This document shows, in pieces, positions 32,705-43,441 of a DNA stretch of 64,000 bases. Below the pieces are notes generated by a model, which had not been told where the DNA came from, did not search any database, and saw only the letters and a list, made by a program, of their open reading frames with translations. Each line of letters starts with the position of its first letter. Position 1 is the first letter of the stretch. Made by a program: the position numbers and the translations under genes. Origin of the DNA: Hippopus hippopus (lineage: Eukaryota > Mollusca > Bivalvia > Cardiida > Cardiidae); contig OX328097.1 of the NCBI GenBank assembly GCA_946811185.2, positions 11,788,252-11,852,251 of the forward strand, in the 5' to 3' direction.

Positions 32705-32777
32705 CATAGAAATCTTCGTGAAAATCGTTTACTGTAGAGCACAATCACCGAGAGAGACCCTCCTAAATCTTTAATGA

Positions 32778-33014
32778 TTAATTGATTGTATGGTGTTTAC
32801 GAGCAACGCCGTTTTCAACATTATTTCAGTTATATTGCGGCGGCCATAGCACCTATCCAAGTTTTTCTGCAGTTTCATTTACCAGTACTCCGCAAAAATT
32901 TCTTTCCGAGCCACTGGCTGCTTTCCCACATAACCATCGTCGAAACAATGATCAGCAGTGAGAGAAAAATGAATCCTGTCGCAATGACTCATTAATCCTC
33001 GGAAAGAAAAAAAC
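32778..33014 (-). mobile_element. 5'-truncated SINE (type i) with 12-bp duplication
   Basis: Tail side TTAATTGATTGTATGG, body GTTATATTGCGGCGGCC, CCGAGCCACTGGCTGC, stopping at CCTCGGAAAGAAAAAAAC before the tRNA head. AATCTTTAATGA is at 32766-32777 and 33015-33026. Confidence 0.9.
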
Positions 33015-33069
33015 AATCTTTAATGAAAGGCTGGGGAAAGAGTAAATATCTCCCACCCCCGCCCCTTCC

Positions 33070-33363
33070 ACAACAAAAAAATGAAAACAATTTAAATGAA
33101 TTTCTCTCCAATATCGCTTTGTTACCAAAGCACTTTCGTCAACCCCCAACCTCAGAAAACTTGTCACGCCTCAAAAATATTAAATATATACGCATATTAC
33201 CTTATGAAATCTGCAACAACAGACCATTTTGACCTCTGTACCCCATCACTTCCTGTACAGTTTGTCTCCAGGCACACTTTATAACGGAAATCACTGACTA
33301 AAACACATATCCGGATCTCATATCACAACAATACACTTGGTCAAAAACATCCAAGGTGTTTCC
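33070..33363 (+). repeat. Diverged duplicate block 1a
   Basis: AAATGAATTTCTCTCCAATA to GGTCAAAAACATCCAAGG. It matches 34352-34650 at roughly 90 percent. Confidence 0.86.
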
Positions 33364-33439
33364 GAGTGGAAGGCTTCATCTGAATAATCTTCAAGTGAAA
33401 TTTTACTGCTTCCCTCCATATAAAAAAAATAAGTGGCTT

Positions 33440-33512
33440 TTATTAAAATCATTGTGGGTGTAAAAAGAAGCCATTGCTCGTTTGAGCAATGGCTTCTTTT
33501 TTTACCTACTAT
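33440..33512. repeat. Hairpin in duplicate block region
   Basis: GTAAAAAGAAGCCATTGCTC pairs with GAGCAATGGCTTCTTTTTTT around GTTT. Confidence 0.8.
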
Positions 33513-34189
33513 GATATCCAAAATAACTGCTATTTAGTAAGTATAATATTGTAACTGCATCTCATGAGTACAAGTGCTAAATTCTACATAATTTTTTATC
33601 CAGTGCACATGAGAATCAAAAGTAACGACGAGGAACGAAATATGGAGGAAAAGGGATGGAAAGCAATTATATCACTTGTAAAATCCTTGCATACGCCCTC
33701 AATACATCGTTTTAAACGGAAGAATATACTCACTGAGTTACGTAGACTAGTTAAAACACAGCTGTAACACGTCCCTATCTTTTTTTTTTGCCACATCTAC
33801 AGGGTGGTACAGATGTAATGCGCGCAACGATCGGCATAATACCAGCAAATGCCCCTCCACTTTACAGCCCTATGCATACATGAGGTACTGATTTACTACG
33901 AATTAAAAGATAAATTAATGAAATTCTGTGCTTTATTCCGTAGACCAATATTGTATTTAATGTATACCGAATGAATCCATACGAAATCAAAATTCTTTTG
34001 ACACACGATTTAGATTTTCATGGGTTTTCGCGATATAGAGGAGGGGCGTTTTCCGGTATTATGCTCAACGATCTATCCAAATTAAAACTTCCTTGGTTTT
34101 TGAGCGGTATTTGAATTTTTAACTATACCGGTGCTTCATGTCTGTGTATTTCTTTGCCATTTTCCAAAAATTAATTGTTTGTTTTGCGA
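33513..34189. other. Spacer between duplicate blocks
   Basis: Present only in the first copy of the duplicated region. No protein family recognised in any frame. Confidence 0.6.
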
Positions 34190-34357
34190 TAAACGCCGTA
34201 TATCAGCTATAACATGATGATCGGGCCTCCTTTTTCATGTATTTCTGTGCACGTGCTACAGCAAAAACACGAATTTTTGCTCAGCCGAGTCATGTCAGCT
34301 GCAGCTAGTTTAGTCATCTTCAGTAACGTTACAAATGATTAATTGTTGTTGGACAAA
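34190..34357 (+). repeat. Diverged duplicate block 2a
   Basis: AAACGCCGTATATCAGC through TTTTTGCTCAGCCGAGTCA to TTAATTGTTGTTGGA; matches 34664-34828. Confidence 0.86.
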
Positions 34358-34650
34358 AACAAAAAAATAAAAACTATCTAAATGAATTTCTCTCCAATAT
34401 AGCTTTGTTACCAGAGCACTTTCGTCTACCCCCCAACCTCAGAAAACTTTTCACGCCTTAAAAATATTAAATAAGTACGCATATTACCTTAAGAAATCTG
34501 CAAAAAACGACCATTTTCACCTCTGTACCCAATCACTTCCTGTACTGTTTGTCTCAAGGCACACTTTATTACGAAAGTCACTGTCTAAAACACATATCCG
34601 GATCTCATATCACAATAACACACTTGGTCAAAAACATCGAAGGTGTTATC
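34352..34650 (+). repeat. Diverged duplicate block 1b
   Basis: Second copy of 33070-33363, followed within 15 bp by block 2b. In the first copy about 830 bp separate blocks 1a and 2a. Confidence 0.86.
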
Positions 34651-34663
34651 CCCCAACCTCAGA

Positions 34664-34828
34664 TAAACGCCGTATTCATCTATAATACTACAAAAAGGGC
34701 CTCCGTTGTCATGTATTTCTATGCACGTGCTTTAGCAAAAACATGAATTTTTGCTCAGCCGAGTCATGTCAGCTGCAGCTAGTTTAATCATCTTCAATAA
34801 CGTTACAAATGATTAATTGTTGTTGGAA
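34664..34828 (+). repeat. Diverged duplicate block 2b
   Basis: Second copy of 34190-34357; both contain GTCAGCTGCAGCTAGTTTA. Confidence 0.86.
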
Positions 34829-35101
34829 GTTTGTCTCCTGGATGCTATAAAGCTGCTAGTTGTATTACCCTTCCAGCGCTAACGTACTGCAAATAGCAAA
34901 GGAAAAGGAAAATGATAAACGTTGGCAAGAATATAACATCTCTGTACCGAATGTTATACTGAGTTTGGGCAATAAAATCCGGGACGGAACTGGCGGGACA
35001 ATTTTATGTCATTATTACAAATCTTTGAAAAGAAATACATCTTCTGGTCATAGACGGACCTTTTGAAAACCGTCAATTCATACCCATAGTTCTGAATATA
35101 T
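34829..35101. other. No recognised feature
   Basis: A 68-codon plus-strand frame (34860-35066) has a mixed composition with no known motif. Confidence 0.55.
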
Positions 35102-35273
35102 ATAGAGGATATTTGTTTTTTACGGTGAAAGATCGAAATTTATTTCATCGAGTGAACATCATCGGTAATATTTTCACGAGTGGCGCAGCCACGAGTGAAA
35201 ATATTACCGATGGTGTTCACGAGATGAAATAAATTTCGATCTTTCACCGAAAAAAAAACAAATATTCTATTTA
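35102..35273. mobile_element. 172-bp hairpin element
   Basis: Arms of about 80 bp pair from ATAGAGGATATTTG through GGTGAAAGATCGAAATTTAT and GGTAATATTTTCAC to a centre at CACGAGTGGCGCAGCCACGA. The TTTATTTCATCG word resembles the end of the hairpin at 23635-23792, so the two may be distant relatives. Confidence 0.83.
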
Positions 35274-35912
35274 TTTCATGCTTTTAACCCTTTCTGGGGG
35301 GAACTTAATCAAATTCCAATAGTTACTTTCGGTTATTCCCCGTGGCGTACCCCCTCCGCATAGCAAAGCATTACAATATTACGTCAAGCGCGAGAAATGT
35401 AAGGTAAATTACGTCATATTTCAATCTGGTTGTGAGGCACGCGCATTTTACCTAGGTAACTAGTGCGCGGGAACAACTGTTTCCGCCTTTAATTGAAGAG
35501 TTAGAATACATGTATTTTCACTGGTCGTAACCATGAAATATCGAAAAATATTTCACCGATATTTGTCGATAACCTACCGGAAAACATGAAATAAAATTTG
35601 GGAACCAAACATATCAACCAATAAAACGATATGTAACCTAAAGCTTCAAATGGGACAAAAATGAGATATGTGTTAATAAATCTCATGCTTGTCAATACAC
35701 ATTAATGTATTGTTGACTTAAGCGAGAACTAGTTTGAAAAAGTCAAAAAAAAACTGTCAGAGGATCAGCATTGATTTAGTATAGCGACAGCGTGTAGCCG
35801 GTAGAGCCGAAACAAAAGGCTATGAAATGACTTATTCAAAGAAAAATGTATTCCTCCATAACGGGAGACTAAAAAAATAGACAAACACTGAACAGACAAA
35901 TAGAACATAAAT
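35274..35912. other. No recognised feature
   Basis: Unique-looking; somewhat richer in GC than its surroundings near 35330-35480. Confidence 0.6.
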
Positions 35913-36082
35913 AATTTTTGCTATTGGTCCATTTTCTTGATGTCAAAGGACCATTCTAATAATGATTCAATTTGTTGTCTGACTAAATGGATCTTAGCGA
36001 TCCATAATTGTACGATACCTAACTAGGTATAATGCATCAAGGAGATGTATTAAGCCCCTTTTTGCCAGAGCATCGCTCGTAT
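35913..36082 (+). mobile_element. Family A copy A18, 3' part
   Basis: Starts TAATTTTTGCTATTGGTCC just after the palindrome and ends GAGCATCGCTCGTAT. Confidence 0.8.
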
Positions 36083-36399
36083 GCTTCGAGTCTGAATGCA
36101 AATAGCCATGGCCAATTCGAACCCGACACAATAACGCATGGATACAATAGAATGCCCCCACCTGTCAATGTCTGCAGAATGGATAAACCAAGAACTAAAA
36201 CGGGTCGTTTCATGTTAGCAAAATAAAATAAAAAGTATTTGAATCAAGCCAAATAATTATATGCGAGGCAAGAATCCAAAATTACGCTTTCAAAAGATTG
36301 GACTGAAAGTCAAAGTGAATCACCTAACTACGTCACCTAACAACGGAAATATGGACACAGATGCTACTACTAGTGCTCTATCTGGCAGACGTATCATCG
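36083..36399. other. No recognised feature
   Basis: Plain sequence between A18 and C13. Confidence 0.6.
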
Positions 36400-36716
36400 A
36401 GCTAAAACATATTTTCAAATGCAGATGCTTTTAGTTTGGTCTATTCCAAAATTATGCCACTTGGTAAAGACTTGCAGAAAACGAGGGGCTGTACATAACT
36501 CTTTATCCCTTAGCTTGATAAGTCTGCAGCAGACAACATTGATGAAAACATTGATGTCAAAAGGAGAAATTACCCTTAATGATTGATTTCTCCTTTCCCC
36601 ACAATGATTTCTGACCCATCAAAGAACTGTGATACATGAATACGAGGTTTTGGTTTAGCGTCTGCAAACGCGACAAATTTAGAAGAGTCTAAAATTAGTC
36701 ATTTGGAAATGGGTTA
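36400..36716 (-). mobile_element. Family C copy C13 with an extra fragment
   Basis: A fragment (about 36413-36475) precedes a copy from ACTCTTTATCCCTTAGC to GAAATGGGTTAA. The inner palindrome is replaced by GAGAAATTACCCTTAATG. Confidence 0.75.
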
Positions 36717-38330
36717 AATGCTAACATCAGTATTACATTTATATGCGATGAATTGTTTTATTATGACCAACAAACTTGATTCTTATAAATATTGTTGTAT
36801 TATTGAAAAAATTGAGACAATTTACTTCATATAATGTCTTTGTCTTTGACAAACATTACATTTACTCATTTGTTAGTGCCGCACCCACAAACTTAAAATG
36901 TATTTTCTTCAAAAATAAAGCTGGTGACCTATTTGTTTTAAGCCTGATTCTTTTAGTTTAGTACTTGAAAATTATTTATTGAAAAAATAAGAAAAATCTG
37001 AATGTTAGAACATTTAAAAAAATAACTTTAAAAGATACTTTTTTTTTTCAAAATAAAGGTGTTTTAGCCATAAGTTAAGGGTTTTTTTTTTAAAGATTGA
37101 TACTCAGTATCATCTAAATTATTTTTTTCATTAAATTTGATGTTTCACCAATACAATGACATAAAATTTGCTTATAATTGTTGTCATTTAAAAAAATATA
37201 CATAGACTTAGTTTTCATAGGTGAAATTTCAGCCTGAACTGCCGCAATGCAGGGTGCACTAAAAGAAATATTCATAGAATTTTCCCAAAGCTGGTGACCC
37301 CCTCTTTTTATCTCCTTTTTTTTTTCAGCAAAACCTACGGAAGTTATCGCAAACACAAGAGCACTGCATGCGGACGCTGAAGCTCGGCTGCATTTTGTTC
37401 ATTATCTCCCGCTAGGTGGCATTTTTCAAGTACTAAACTATCTGATTAGAGCATTCTAGGTACACAACCGGACTAATTTTCTAAGCGGAAATCCTTACAT
37501 AGAATTTCAAAATGAAATAAACGTTTACTCAATAAAACGCTACCTCGAATGATTAATCAAGCCATGGTTAGCTAGCATGTAACTTAGACACTAGTCATTT
37601 ATAAACACACCCCTTTATGCTTGAGAAACAGCCCCAGTATGAGCCTAGGATGTTGGGAACGTTATTTTTGTTGTCAAAGCCTGTTAAGCAAATCCCGGTT
37701 TTTCCAATGTCTATATTTAGAAAACTGTATACAAAAATTTGCAATAAACAATGTTTTTTTTTTAATTAGTTCTCTGCGTTTAAAATTATCATATTTCTAG
37801 GAAATTTGGAGCGATAAAAAGGCTTGATTTTATCACACACTTATTGTTAATAGCCATTTTTCGCTTGCTACTTTCTTAATGGCAGAGTATTTTTGTTTAC
37901 GCACCGCGTAGTAATATTTATCCTGTACAGGATAGTGATGCGTTATAGCAGACATGTCAAATCTTCGAAGAATATGACCTGTGCAGACAACGGCATTTGG
38001 CTGATTTTCAGTAAAAACTCGGAAAAAGGCATAACTGTGTCAAAATTTTGTTGATGCTTATCTGCCCTTTTGATACTTAACAAGCTAATAACATGCGCAT
38101 GCACACAGACGTGCTTACAATGGTGAGAAGATGGAGTTGATATTCTGCCTAGAAAAAAAAAAAATAATAGACAAGAAATGAACGCTACATGCTGCATGGG
38201 AAATACTCCTCCGATGTTGATTTCTGAATTGAAGAATAGCCTCCAATCAAAAGGACAATAGAGGTCTTAACTCTGTACCTACAGCATAGCCATATAACAA
38301 CTTTTTTTCTCCCTGCCCGAGCCCGAAGAA
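36717..38330. other. Longest repeat-poor stretch, no gene recognised
   Basis: AT-rich with several T runs (37039, 37083, 37315). ATCTCCTTTTTTTTTTCAG at 37310-37329 looks like an acceptor and is followed by about 40 open codons, but there is no donor and no family signal. Confidence 0.55.
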
Positions 38331-38475
38331 AAAGAATTTTGAAAGTGGAGAAAATGACAGTAATCCACACTTTTTCCTTTTTCCACAATATTTTCTACCT
38401 TTTCAAAGACAAATCCTATCGTTTACCTTACATCAAATTTTACGTCTGCAAGTACTTTCAACGCTGAAATATTTT
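38331..38475 (-). mobile_element. Family C copy C14, decayed
   Basis: TTTTGAAAGTGGAGAAAATG ... TTTTTCCACAATATTTTC, then GTCTGCAAGTACTTTC. Confidence 0.7.
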
Positions 38476-38564
38476 TTGCTGTCCGATTTTGACCCACACT
38501 GACCGCCACATGTATTTGTAGCCGTGAAAGGCATTTAAAAAATCAGTATCATACTGGTTGTTTG

Positions 38565-38810
38565 CCATGTGTTCATTGCCGTTTTTGACATATTTGCAGT
38601 AGCATCATGGCGTAAAGTTCTGCTATCCATGGCATTCTAGAATTATTTTCGCTAATACTTCGCACGACTCTCTTTTCAGACCACTGGTCGCTTTCCCACA
38701 TGAACAACGTCGAAACAATAGCCAGAGGTGAGTGAGGAATGGAACCTATCGTCATTACTATTATCAATCCTCGAAAACAGCTTGGCCGTGATGGATATTA
38801 AACTCACGGC
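38565..38810 (-). mobile_element. SINE (type i), diverged
   Basis: GTGTTCATTGCCGTTTTTG, GACCACTGGTCGC, CATGAACAACGTCGAAAC, CTTGGCCGTGATGG. Confidence 0.78.
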
Positions 38811-38811
38811 C

Positions 38812-39042
38812 CTTTACCCTTTTACCACACAATTCTGAGTTTTTAAGACCCTGTTCATTAAGGCTTTTGAAAACATTGTGGAAAAAGGAGAAAATGCTGG
38901 TAACCAGCATTTTCTCCTTTTGCAACAATGTTTTCTTTCCATCAAGAGGCAAATTTCAATTTTTTGGTCACATTCATTTTGTCGTCTGTCAAAGCTTTCA
39001 ATTTAGACAAGTCTGAAATTTTTCGTTTGGTACAGAGTTGAT
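38812..39042 (-). mobile_element. Family C copy C15, full length
   Basis: TTTACCCTTTTACCACAC to GTTTGGTACAGAGTT; the palindrome is at about 38869-38935. Confidence 0.87.
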
Positions 39043-39394
39043 AACTTAGCCTGTACTTACCTACGTAGCTACCAAGCTCTGTGGAAGAAAATATGAACCT
39101 TTAACATGCTAAACAAGTGAAATGAAACTTTTAAAGAGACATCTTTACAGCCAGAGAGTAAACAAACGCTGTTAAAACTTGACGGTGTTATAATCTAGTC
39201 AGCTGTGTAAACATAGATAAAAAATCAATATAAGGTGTAAAGGGTAAAGAAACTGTAGAGATTTGTCTTCGATTTAAACCGAAAACTGTGGTTGTTATGT
39301 CTATGGCTAGCCGCAAGAGAATGAAATGCATTTTCTATCTGCCGTAATCTGTGCAACCTTGCAACCATCAGGGGCAAAATTTGGCATGAAGATA

Positions 39395-39902
39395 TAGTCT
39401 AAGGTCATAAGTGAGTCCACAAATAGATGGCGACGTCATAACGTTTGTAACACAACTCTTGGGTAACTAGTTAACATCAACTATTTAAACTTACCCCACC
39501 AGCTCGGTCGTTGGTCTTCTTCGGCCTTCCACTTCGTTGTTTATTTTCTATACTGCCGGACGTTCTGTATCTTTTCAAAAAACTTGGCGACGGTAAAACG
39601 ATTCAGTTCCAACATTTGTGCAATTTTTGAGGCACTGATGTTCTGTTTTGACAATTTTACGATCAGTGCTCATTTCTAAACGTTTCCAATCCATTTTGAC
39701 AGCAGACGAAAACATAAACAAAAGGGAGATAATTAACCCCTTTTTGACCTGAGCATGCGGTGCACCCCGTAAGGATTACACGCGTGTATTGATTACATTG
39801 TTTACGCAAGTTGGTATGTATTCCGGATGGTTCAAATTAACGGGTACGAAAAAACAACAATGACGTTCGCCATTTTGTGGAATCACTTATGACCCGAGAC
39901 TG
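39395..39902 (-). mobile_element. Internally deleted Tc1/mariner element with TA duplication
   Basis: The 508-bp element has imperfect terminal inverted repeats of about 45 bp. The left end reads TAGTCTAAGGTCATAAGTGA; the right end, inverted, reads CAGTCTCGGGTCATAAGTGA. TA lies at 39393-39394 and 39903-39904. It splits a family G element whose two halves (to 39394 and from 39903) line up with the unsplit copy at 1930-2275. It contains the transposase remnant at 39494-39694. Confidence 0.87.
39494..39694 (-). pseudogene. Tc1/mariner transposase N-terminal remnant (frameshifted)
   Basis: On the minus strand, ATG at 39692-39694 starts MDWKRLEMSTD. A one-base frame change then gives IVKLSKQN, SASKIAQMLEL, NRFTVAKFFEKIQNV, which is the paired-like helix-turn-helix of Tc1/mariner transposases that binds the terminal repeats. 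A second frame change leads to NKQRSGRPKKTNDRAGG, the GRPR-like linker found between the two DNA-binding helices of this family. The DDE/D catalytic domain is absent, because the right-hand part of the parent element has been deleted. It lies inside the TIR-bounded element 39395-39902 and cannot encode a working transposase. Confidence 0.82.
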
Positions 39903-39981
39903 TACAACAGTGATTATAGTTTCATAAAATAAAAAAAAAAAACGGTTAAAAAGCTTGATGAAAACGAGTGAAGATGTATGT

Positions 39982-40156
39982 TTAAGCCGATAGTTAAAAC
40001 CCAAAATTTTGCTATTTCATGTATTTAGGGTGGGGGAATATCTCCTAATCGGACAGAGAAGATCCAAGATCAGTCTGCACGTTCTTTGCAGTCTGATCTT
40101 GATCTACACTGTCCGCAAAAGATCCTTGAATCGCGCTTAGCAGCCTATAGGTCAAT
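39982..40156 (-). mobile_element. Family B copy B21
   Basis: TTTAAGCCGATAGTTAAAAC to GCGCTTAGCAGCCTATAGG. The palindrome is at about 40049-40118. It abuts the right half of the family G copy. Confidence 0.83.
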
Positions 40157-40544
40157 ACTAATTGTAACATAAACTGGGTAACAAGTTAACAGGTCCAATA
40201 TTTCTGAACGCAGCCTGTACATAACTGATCTATTCTGTATACTTCCAGAGATTAATTCTCCGATAAACCCCCTCGTTTACTTTGGTTAAGAGAGATGGAA
40301 ATAATATTACTTCTCTTGCACCTTTGTCTCTCCCACGTCTCGTTATACCTCGCCACCGCTTGTAAAATCTACGATCTCAGTGAATTTCACGCATCTGTGA
40401 ATGCAACAGTGCTCTAGATTCCGAGATATTCCTGAAAAATACTCGTCTAGAATGAAACTTTTCGAACAAAGAGTTTTGAAAAAGCATCATCTTTTGCCTA
40501 TTCTGTCATAATAATTTCGTTTTATCCTATACTATACAAATTCG
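40157..40544. other. No recognised feature
   Basis: Unique-looking sequence. Confidence 0.6.
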
Positions 40545-40670
40545 AGTTAAATAACCGACTGAATCATGAGGTAGATTAGTCCTTTGACATGCAGAAAATT
40601 GACCAATGCAAAAAAGTTTCGACCCCAGTTCAGCTTTACACAGCATTTTCACAGACGAAGGCCCATATGT
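40545..40670 (-). mobile_element. Family A copy A19, palindrome reduced
   Basis: ACCGACTGAATCATGAGG through AAAAAGTTTCGACCCC and then CACAGCATTTTCACAGA. Most of the palindrome is deleted. Confidence 0.75.
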
Positions 40671-41689
40671 AAGTGGTCCCCCAATGGCCAAATTCGAAGA
40701 AAAACCAAATTATATACTACTCATTACCTTCATCCTCATCGAATATTGCAACAGTAGCGCTACTGCTAATTCGGACTACTTTTTACTACTTGGACGCGGG
40801 AGCAGTCTCTCTGTTGTGCGACACCCTTAGGCATTGCTCTTACCCCGGCTTTTGAGTGGCTTTAGAGTGGCTTTTTTCAACGCAACTGAATGCGCTGGCT
40901 TTTAACCTACTTCTTAATATTATTCGAGTAAATGAATAGCAAATTGCAACATGTCAAAATTTGGTCATTATTGTTTATTCTGCGGACCCTGCAGGCCTAT
41001 TTTCACGCATGGTTACTTTTCGCAATCTCGCTAAATATTAAACCACATTGTACATTAATATTCTAGTATTTCCTACGCCATATATCTCTTTTAAAAGCTA
41101 TTTCTAATTTTTAATGATACCATTATATTAAAAATTCTTTATTCGCACTGCCATCTGGCGTCAAATTCGAAGGACAGTGTGATGCAAGCTTATGAGTTAA
41201 AATCGACATTAATTAATTTTGATATAGGTTTAAACAAAATTTCAGTAGTCTTTAATTTTGTACACAACGTGATGACTAGATGTGTGAATGAATCGGTTGA
41301 TAACTAGATTGACTGATAGATGTACTGATATATAGATGGAAGAAAGAGAAGTTAAAAAAATTAATGAAAGGACGGGTGGATTAATGGGTAAAATTTTAGA
41401 CCAAACTGTTAGGGAGGTATAAAACTTGGTATGAAGCACACGTGAACCCTAGACAAACCACAAGACTTGCAGTCATTCCTTATACAAATCTCTGACTCAA
41501 GTCGCAGTAAATGACATCTCGTGTTAGACTTTGCACAGTCGGTCGAAAAGAAATAACAGTCTGTGCTTAATCACAGCAGTCTCGTGACGTTTTATACGCT
41601 GTTTCATTGACATCAAAGAAAAGAGCGTGTCCTTTTTGTGAAATAAATCAATCTCTTACAAACCCATGGACTGCCTTTCAGTCTCTTTT
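40671..41689. other. Repeat-poor stretch, no gene recognised
   Basis: About 1 kb without any of the families described here. Short frames only. Confidence 0.6.
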
Positions 41690-41765
41690 TCGGTCATTGT
41701 AGATCAAGATCAGACTGCACAAAATGTGCAGTCTGATCTTGTATCTACATTGCCCGCTAAGCTGA
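41690..41765 (+). mobile_element. Family B palindrome B22, ends lost
   Basis: CGGTCATTGTAGATCAAG pairs with CTTGTATCTACATTGCCCGC. Confidence 0.75.
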
Positions 41766-41813
41766 GACATTCCAACTAATACTAGCCCTGAAACTGTAAT
41801 TATTTGGGGGTTT

Positions 41814-42224
41814 TACCTCTAGGCTGCTAAGCGCGAGTCACGAACTTTTGCGGACAGTGTAGATAAAGATCAGACTGCACAGAACGTGCAGTCTGATCTT
41901 TGATCTACACTATCCGATAAGGAATTATCTTTCCCCCACAAACTACCTGTCAAATAGCAAAATTTGGGTTGATACTCTCGGCTTGAAAGTTTCATTTCAC
42001 TTATTTAACCCTTTCAGCGAAAACAACGACTTTTGCGGACGGCATAGATCAAGATCAGACTGCACAGAACGTGCAGTCTGATCTTTGATCTATACCGTCC
42101 GCTTGTGTAGTCAAGCCTATACAATCGAAATCTTTTTAAGTTTCAATGGATTGTGTTTAGAGCCGTCGAAAGAGGTCGAGTTTATTTATTTGACGCTGAA
42201 AGAGTTAGCAGGATTAGGGTTAAT
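41814..42224 (+). mobile_element. Family B copy B23, split by B24
   Basis: The left part runs CCTCTAGGCTGCTAAGCG to CACTTATTTA; the end GCAGGATTAGGGTTAA returns at about 42207 after B24. Confidence 0.85.
42009..42205 (+). mobile_element. Family B copy B24, inserted in B23
   Basis: ACCCTTTCAGCGAAAAC to TTGACGCTGAAAGAGT, with the palindrome GCGGACGGCATAGATCAAG ... CTATACCGTCCGC. The host B23 sequence TTTAGCAGG is split at its TTA/TA. Confidence 0.84.
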
Positions 42225-42597
42225 TTGACTAAATTTCGATTTTGTTCATTTGGAGCTGTGTAGGTTTAAAAGTAACGTTACAGCCCAGTTCCATGCTCCG
42301 CCAGTTTTCCTCCGAATAATCAGCATTCCATCATTGACAGTCAAACCTTTTTATAAAGAAAAGAATGTTTCTTAGTTATCTATCGTATGTCAATTACTGT
42401 TTCGTCTCGTTAATAATTCCCCCTTTTTTTTTTCTTTTACCAAAAGTTTTTAACCCCACAAATGTTACATGGCATAATCAGGCTATAGCGTGCCAAATAA
42501 ATGTGATAGACATTTTTGCTTATAGAAAACGTTGGTTTTATTCACAGACCATAGTTAACACCTTCAAATAACAGTCATTTCTTGTACAGGGCTGCGT

Positions 42598-42749
42598 TCC
42601 AATAGACTGTGTAGATTTGCACGAATAGAATTATTCAGGATTGTATATACACGCATACGATCCTTGCTTTACCAAAAGGTATGAGCTGGCGTAGCTAGGC
42701 AACTATTTACTCAAATCGTAAAGTTATACAGTTTCGTGAGACTATTCGA
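42598..42749 (+). repeat. Dispersed repeat H, copy 1
   Basis: Shares AGACTGTGTAGATTTGC-type start, CCTTGCTTTACC, AAAGGTATGAGCTGGC and TCGTAAAGTTA-type words with 50946-51086. Function unknown. Confidence 0.7.
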
Positions 42750-43089
42750 GGGCCTCTGGTGACGCTTTTTTTTTTTTCAAAGTTATCTTTCTTTTTTATT
42801 GCAGAGTGTATGTAACTGCGTTTTTTGCGTACAGGCTGCAACGTCCCTGACAGAGATATATTAACCCCCCCCTTTAGTCAGAACGTGACTCAATTGTCCT
42901 TCGAACATCTTTTCTGTGACGGCTTGGAGAGAAAAGGGGGCCAATTTTTCATGAATGAAACTCAAGATATGGAGAAAGAAAGCAAATGGAGAAAAAGCTC
43001 GTCTTGAGCAATTTCTTCAGTTTTTGCGATGCTTTAAAATGCTAGATACTGCGATGGAGTTAATCAGGGTCTGCAAGATGGTTTAAACG
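42750..43089. other. No recognised feature apart from a possible A end
   Basis: ATTAACCCCCCCCTTTAGTC to GAACGTGACTCAATTG (42858-42896) resembles the right end of family A. Confidence 0.5.
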
Positions 43090-43317
43090 TTAAACTTTTT
43101 ACCACACAATCCCTAGTTTTAACGATCCTGAGAAAAAATGCCTTTGAAAACATTGCGGGAAAAGGAGAAATGCTAGTGACCAACATTTTCTCCTTTTCCC
43201 ACAATCATTTCTACTCCTTTACAGACAAATTCCATGATTTCAGCCATTTTTAATTGTCGTCTGCAAATGCTTCCTATTTTGGAAAAGATTAAATAATTGT
43301 CATTTGGTAAAGAGTAG
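43090..43317 (-). mobile_element. Family C copy C16, full length
   Basis: TTAAACTTTTTACCACAC to CATTTGGTAAAGAGTA. It lies 73 bp before the composite copy C17. Confidence 0.87.
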
Positions 43318-43441
43318 AAAGACAAGATGAAAGAAATCTGGCAGAATGTTTAAAGTTACATTGGCGACCTCAAATACCGGTTAGTCGAATTTAAAAGTTT
43401 GCCACACGATAAAAACATAGACGTGTTCAGATTGAAAGCAT

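Larger units (their letters stand above)
39110..39982 (+). repeat. Family G copy G2, split by the mariner element
   Basis: TTTGTCTTCGATTTAAACCG and TTGGCATGAAGATA before 39395; GATTATAGTTTCATAAAAT and GATGAAAACGAGTGAAGATG after 39902. Confidence 0.82.

Noticed and set aside
37310..37460. Possible exon after a strong pyrimidine tract
   Set aside because: There is no donor, no homology and a stop within about 42 codons; T runs are common here.
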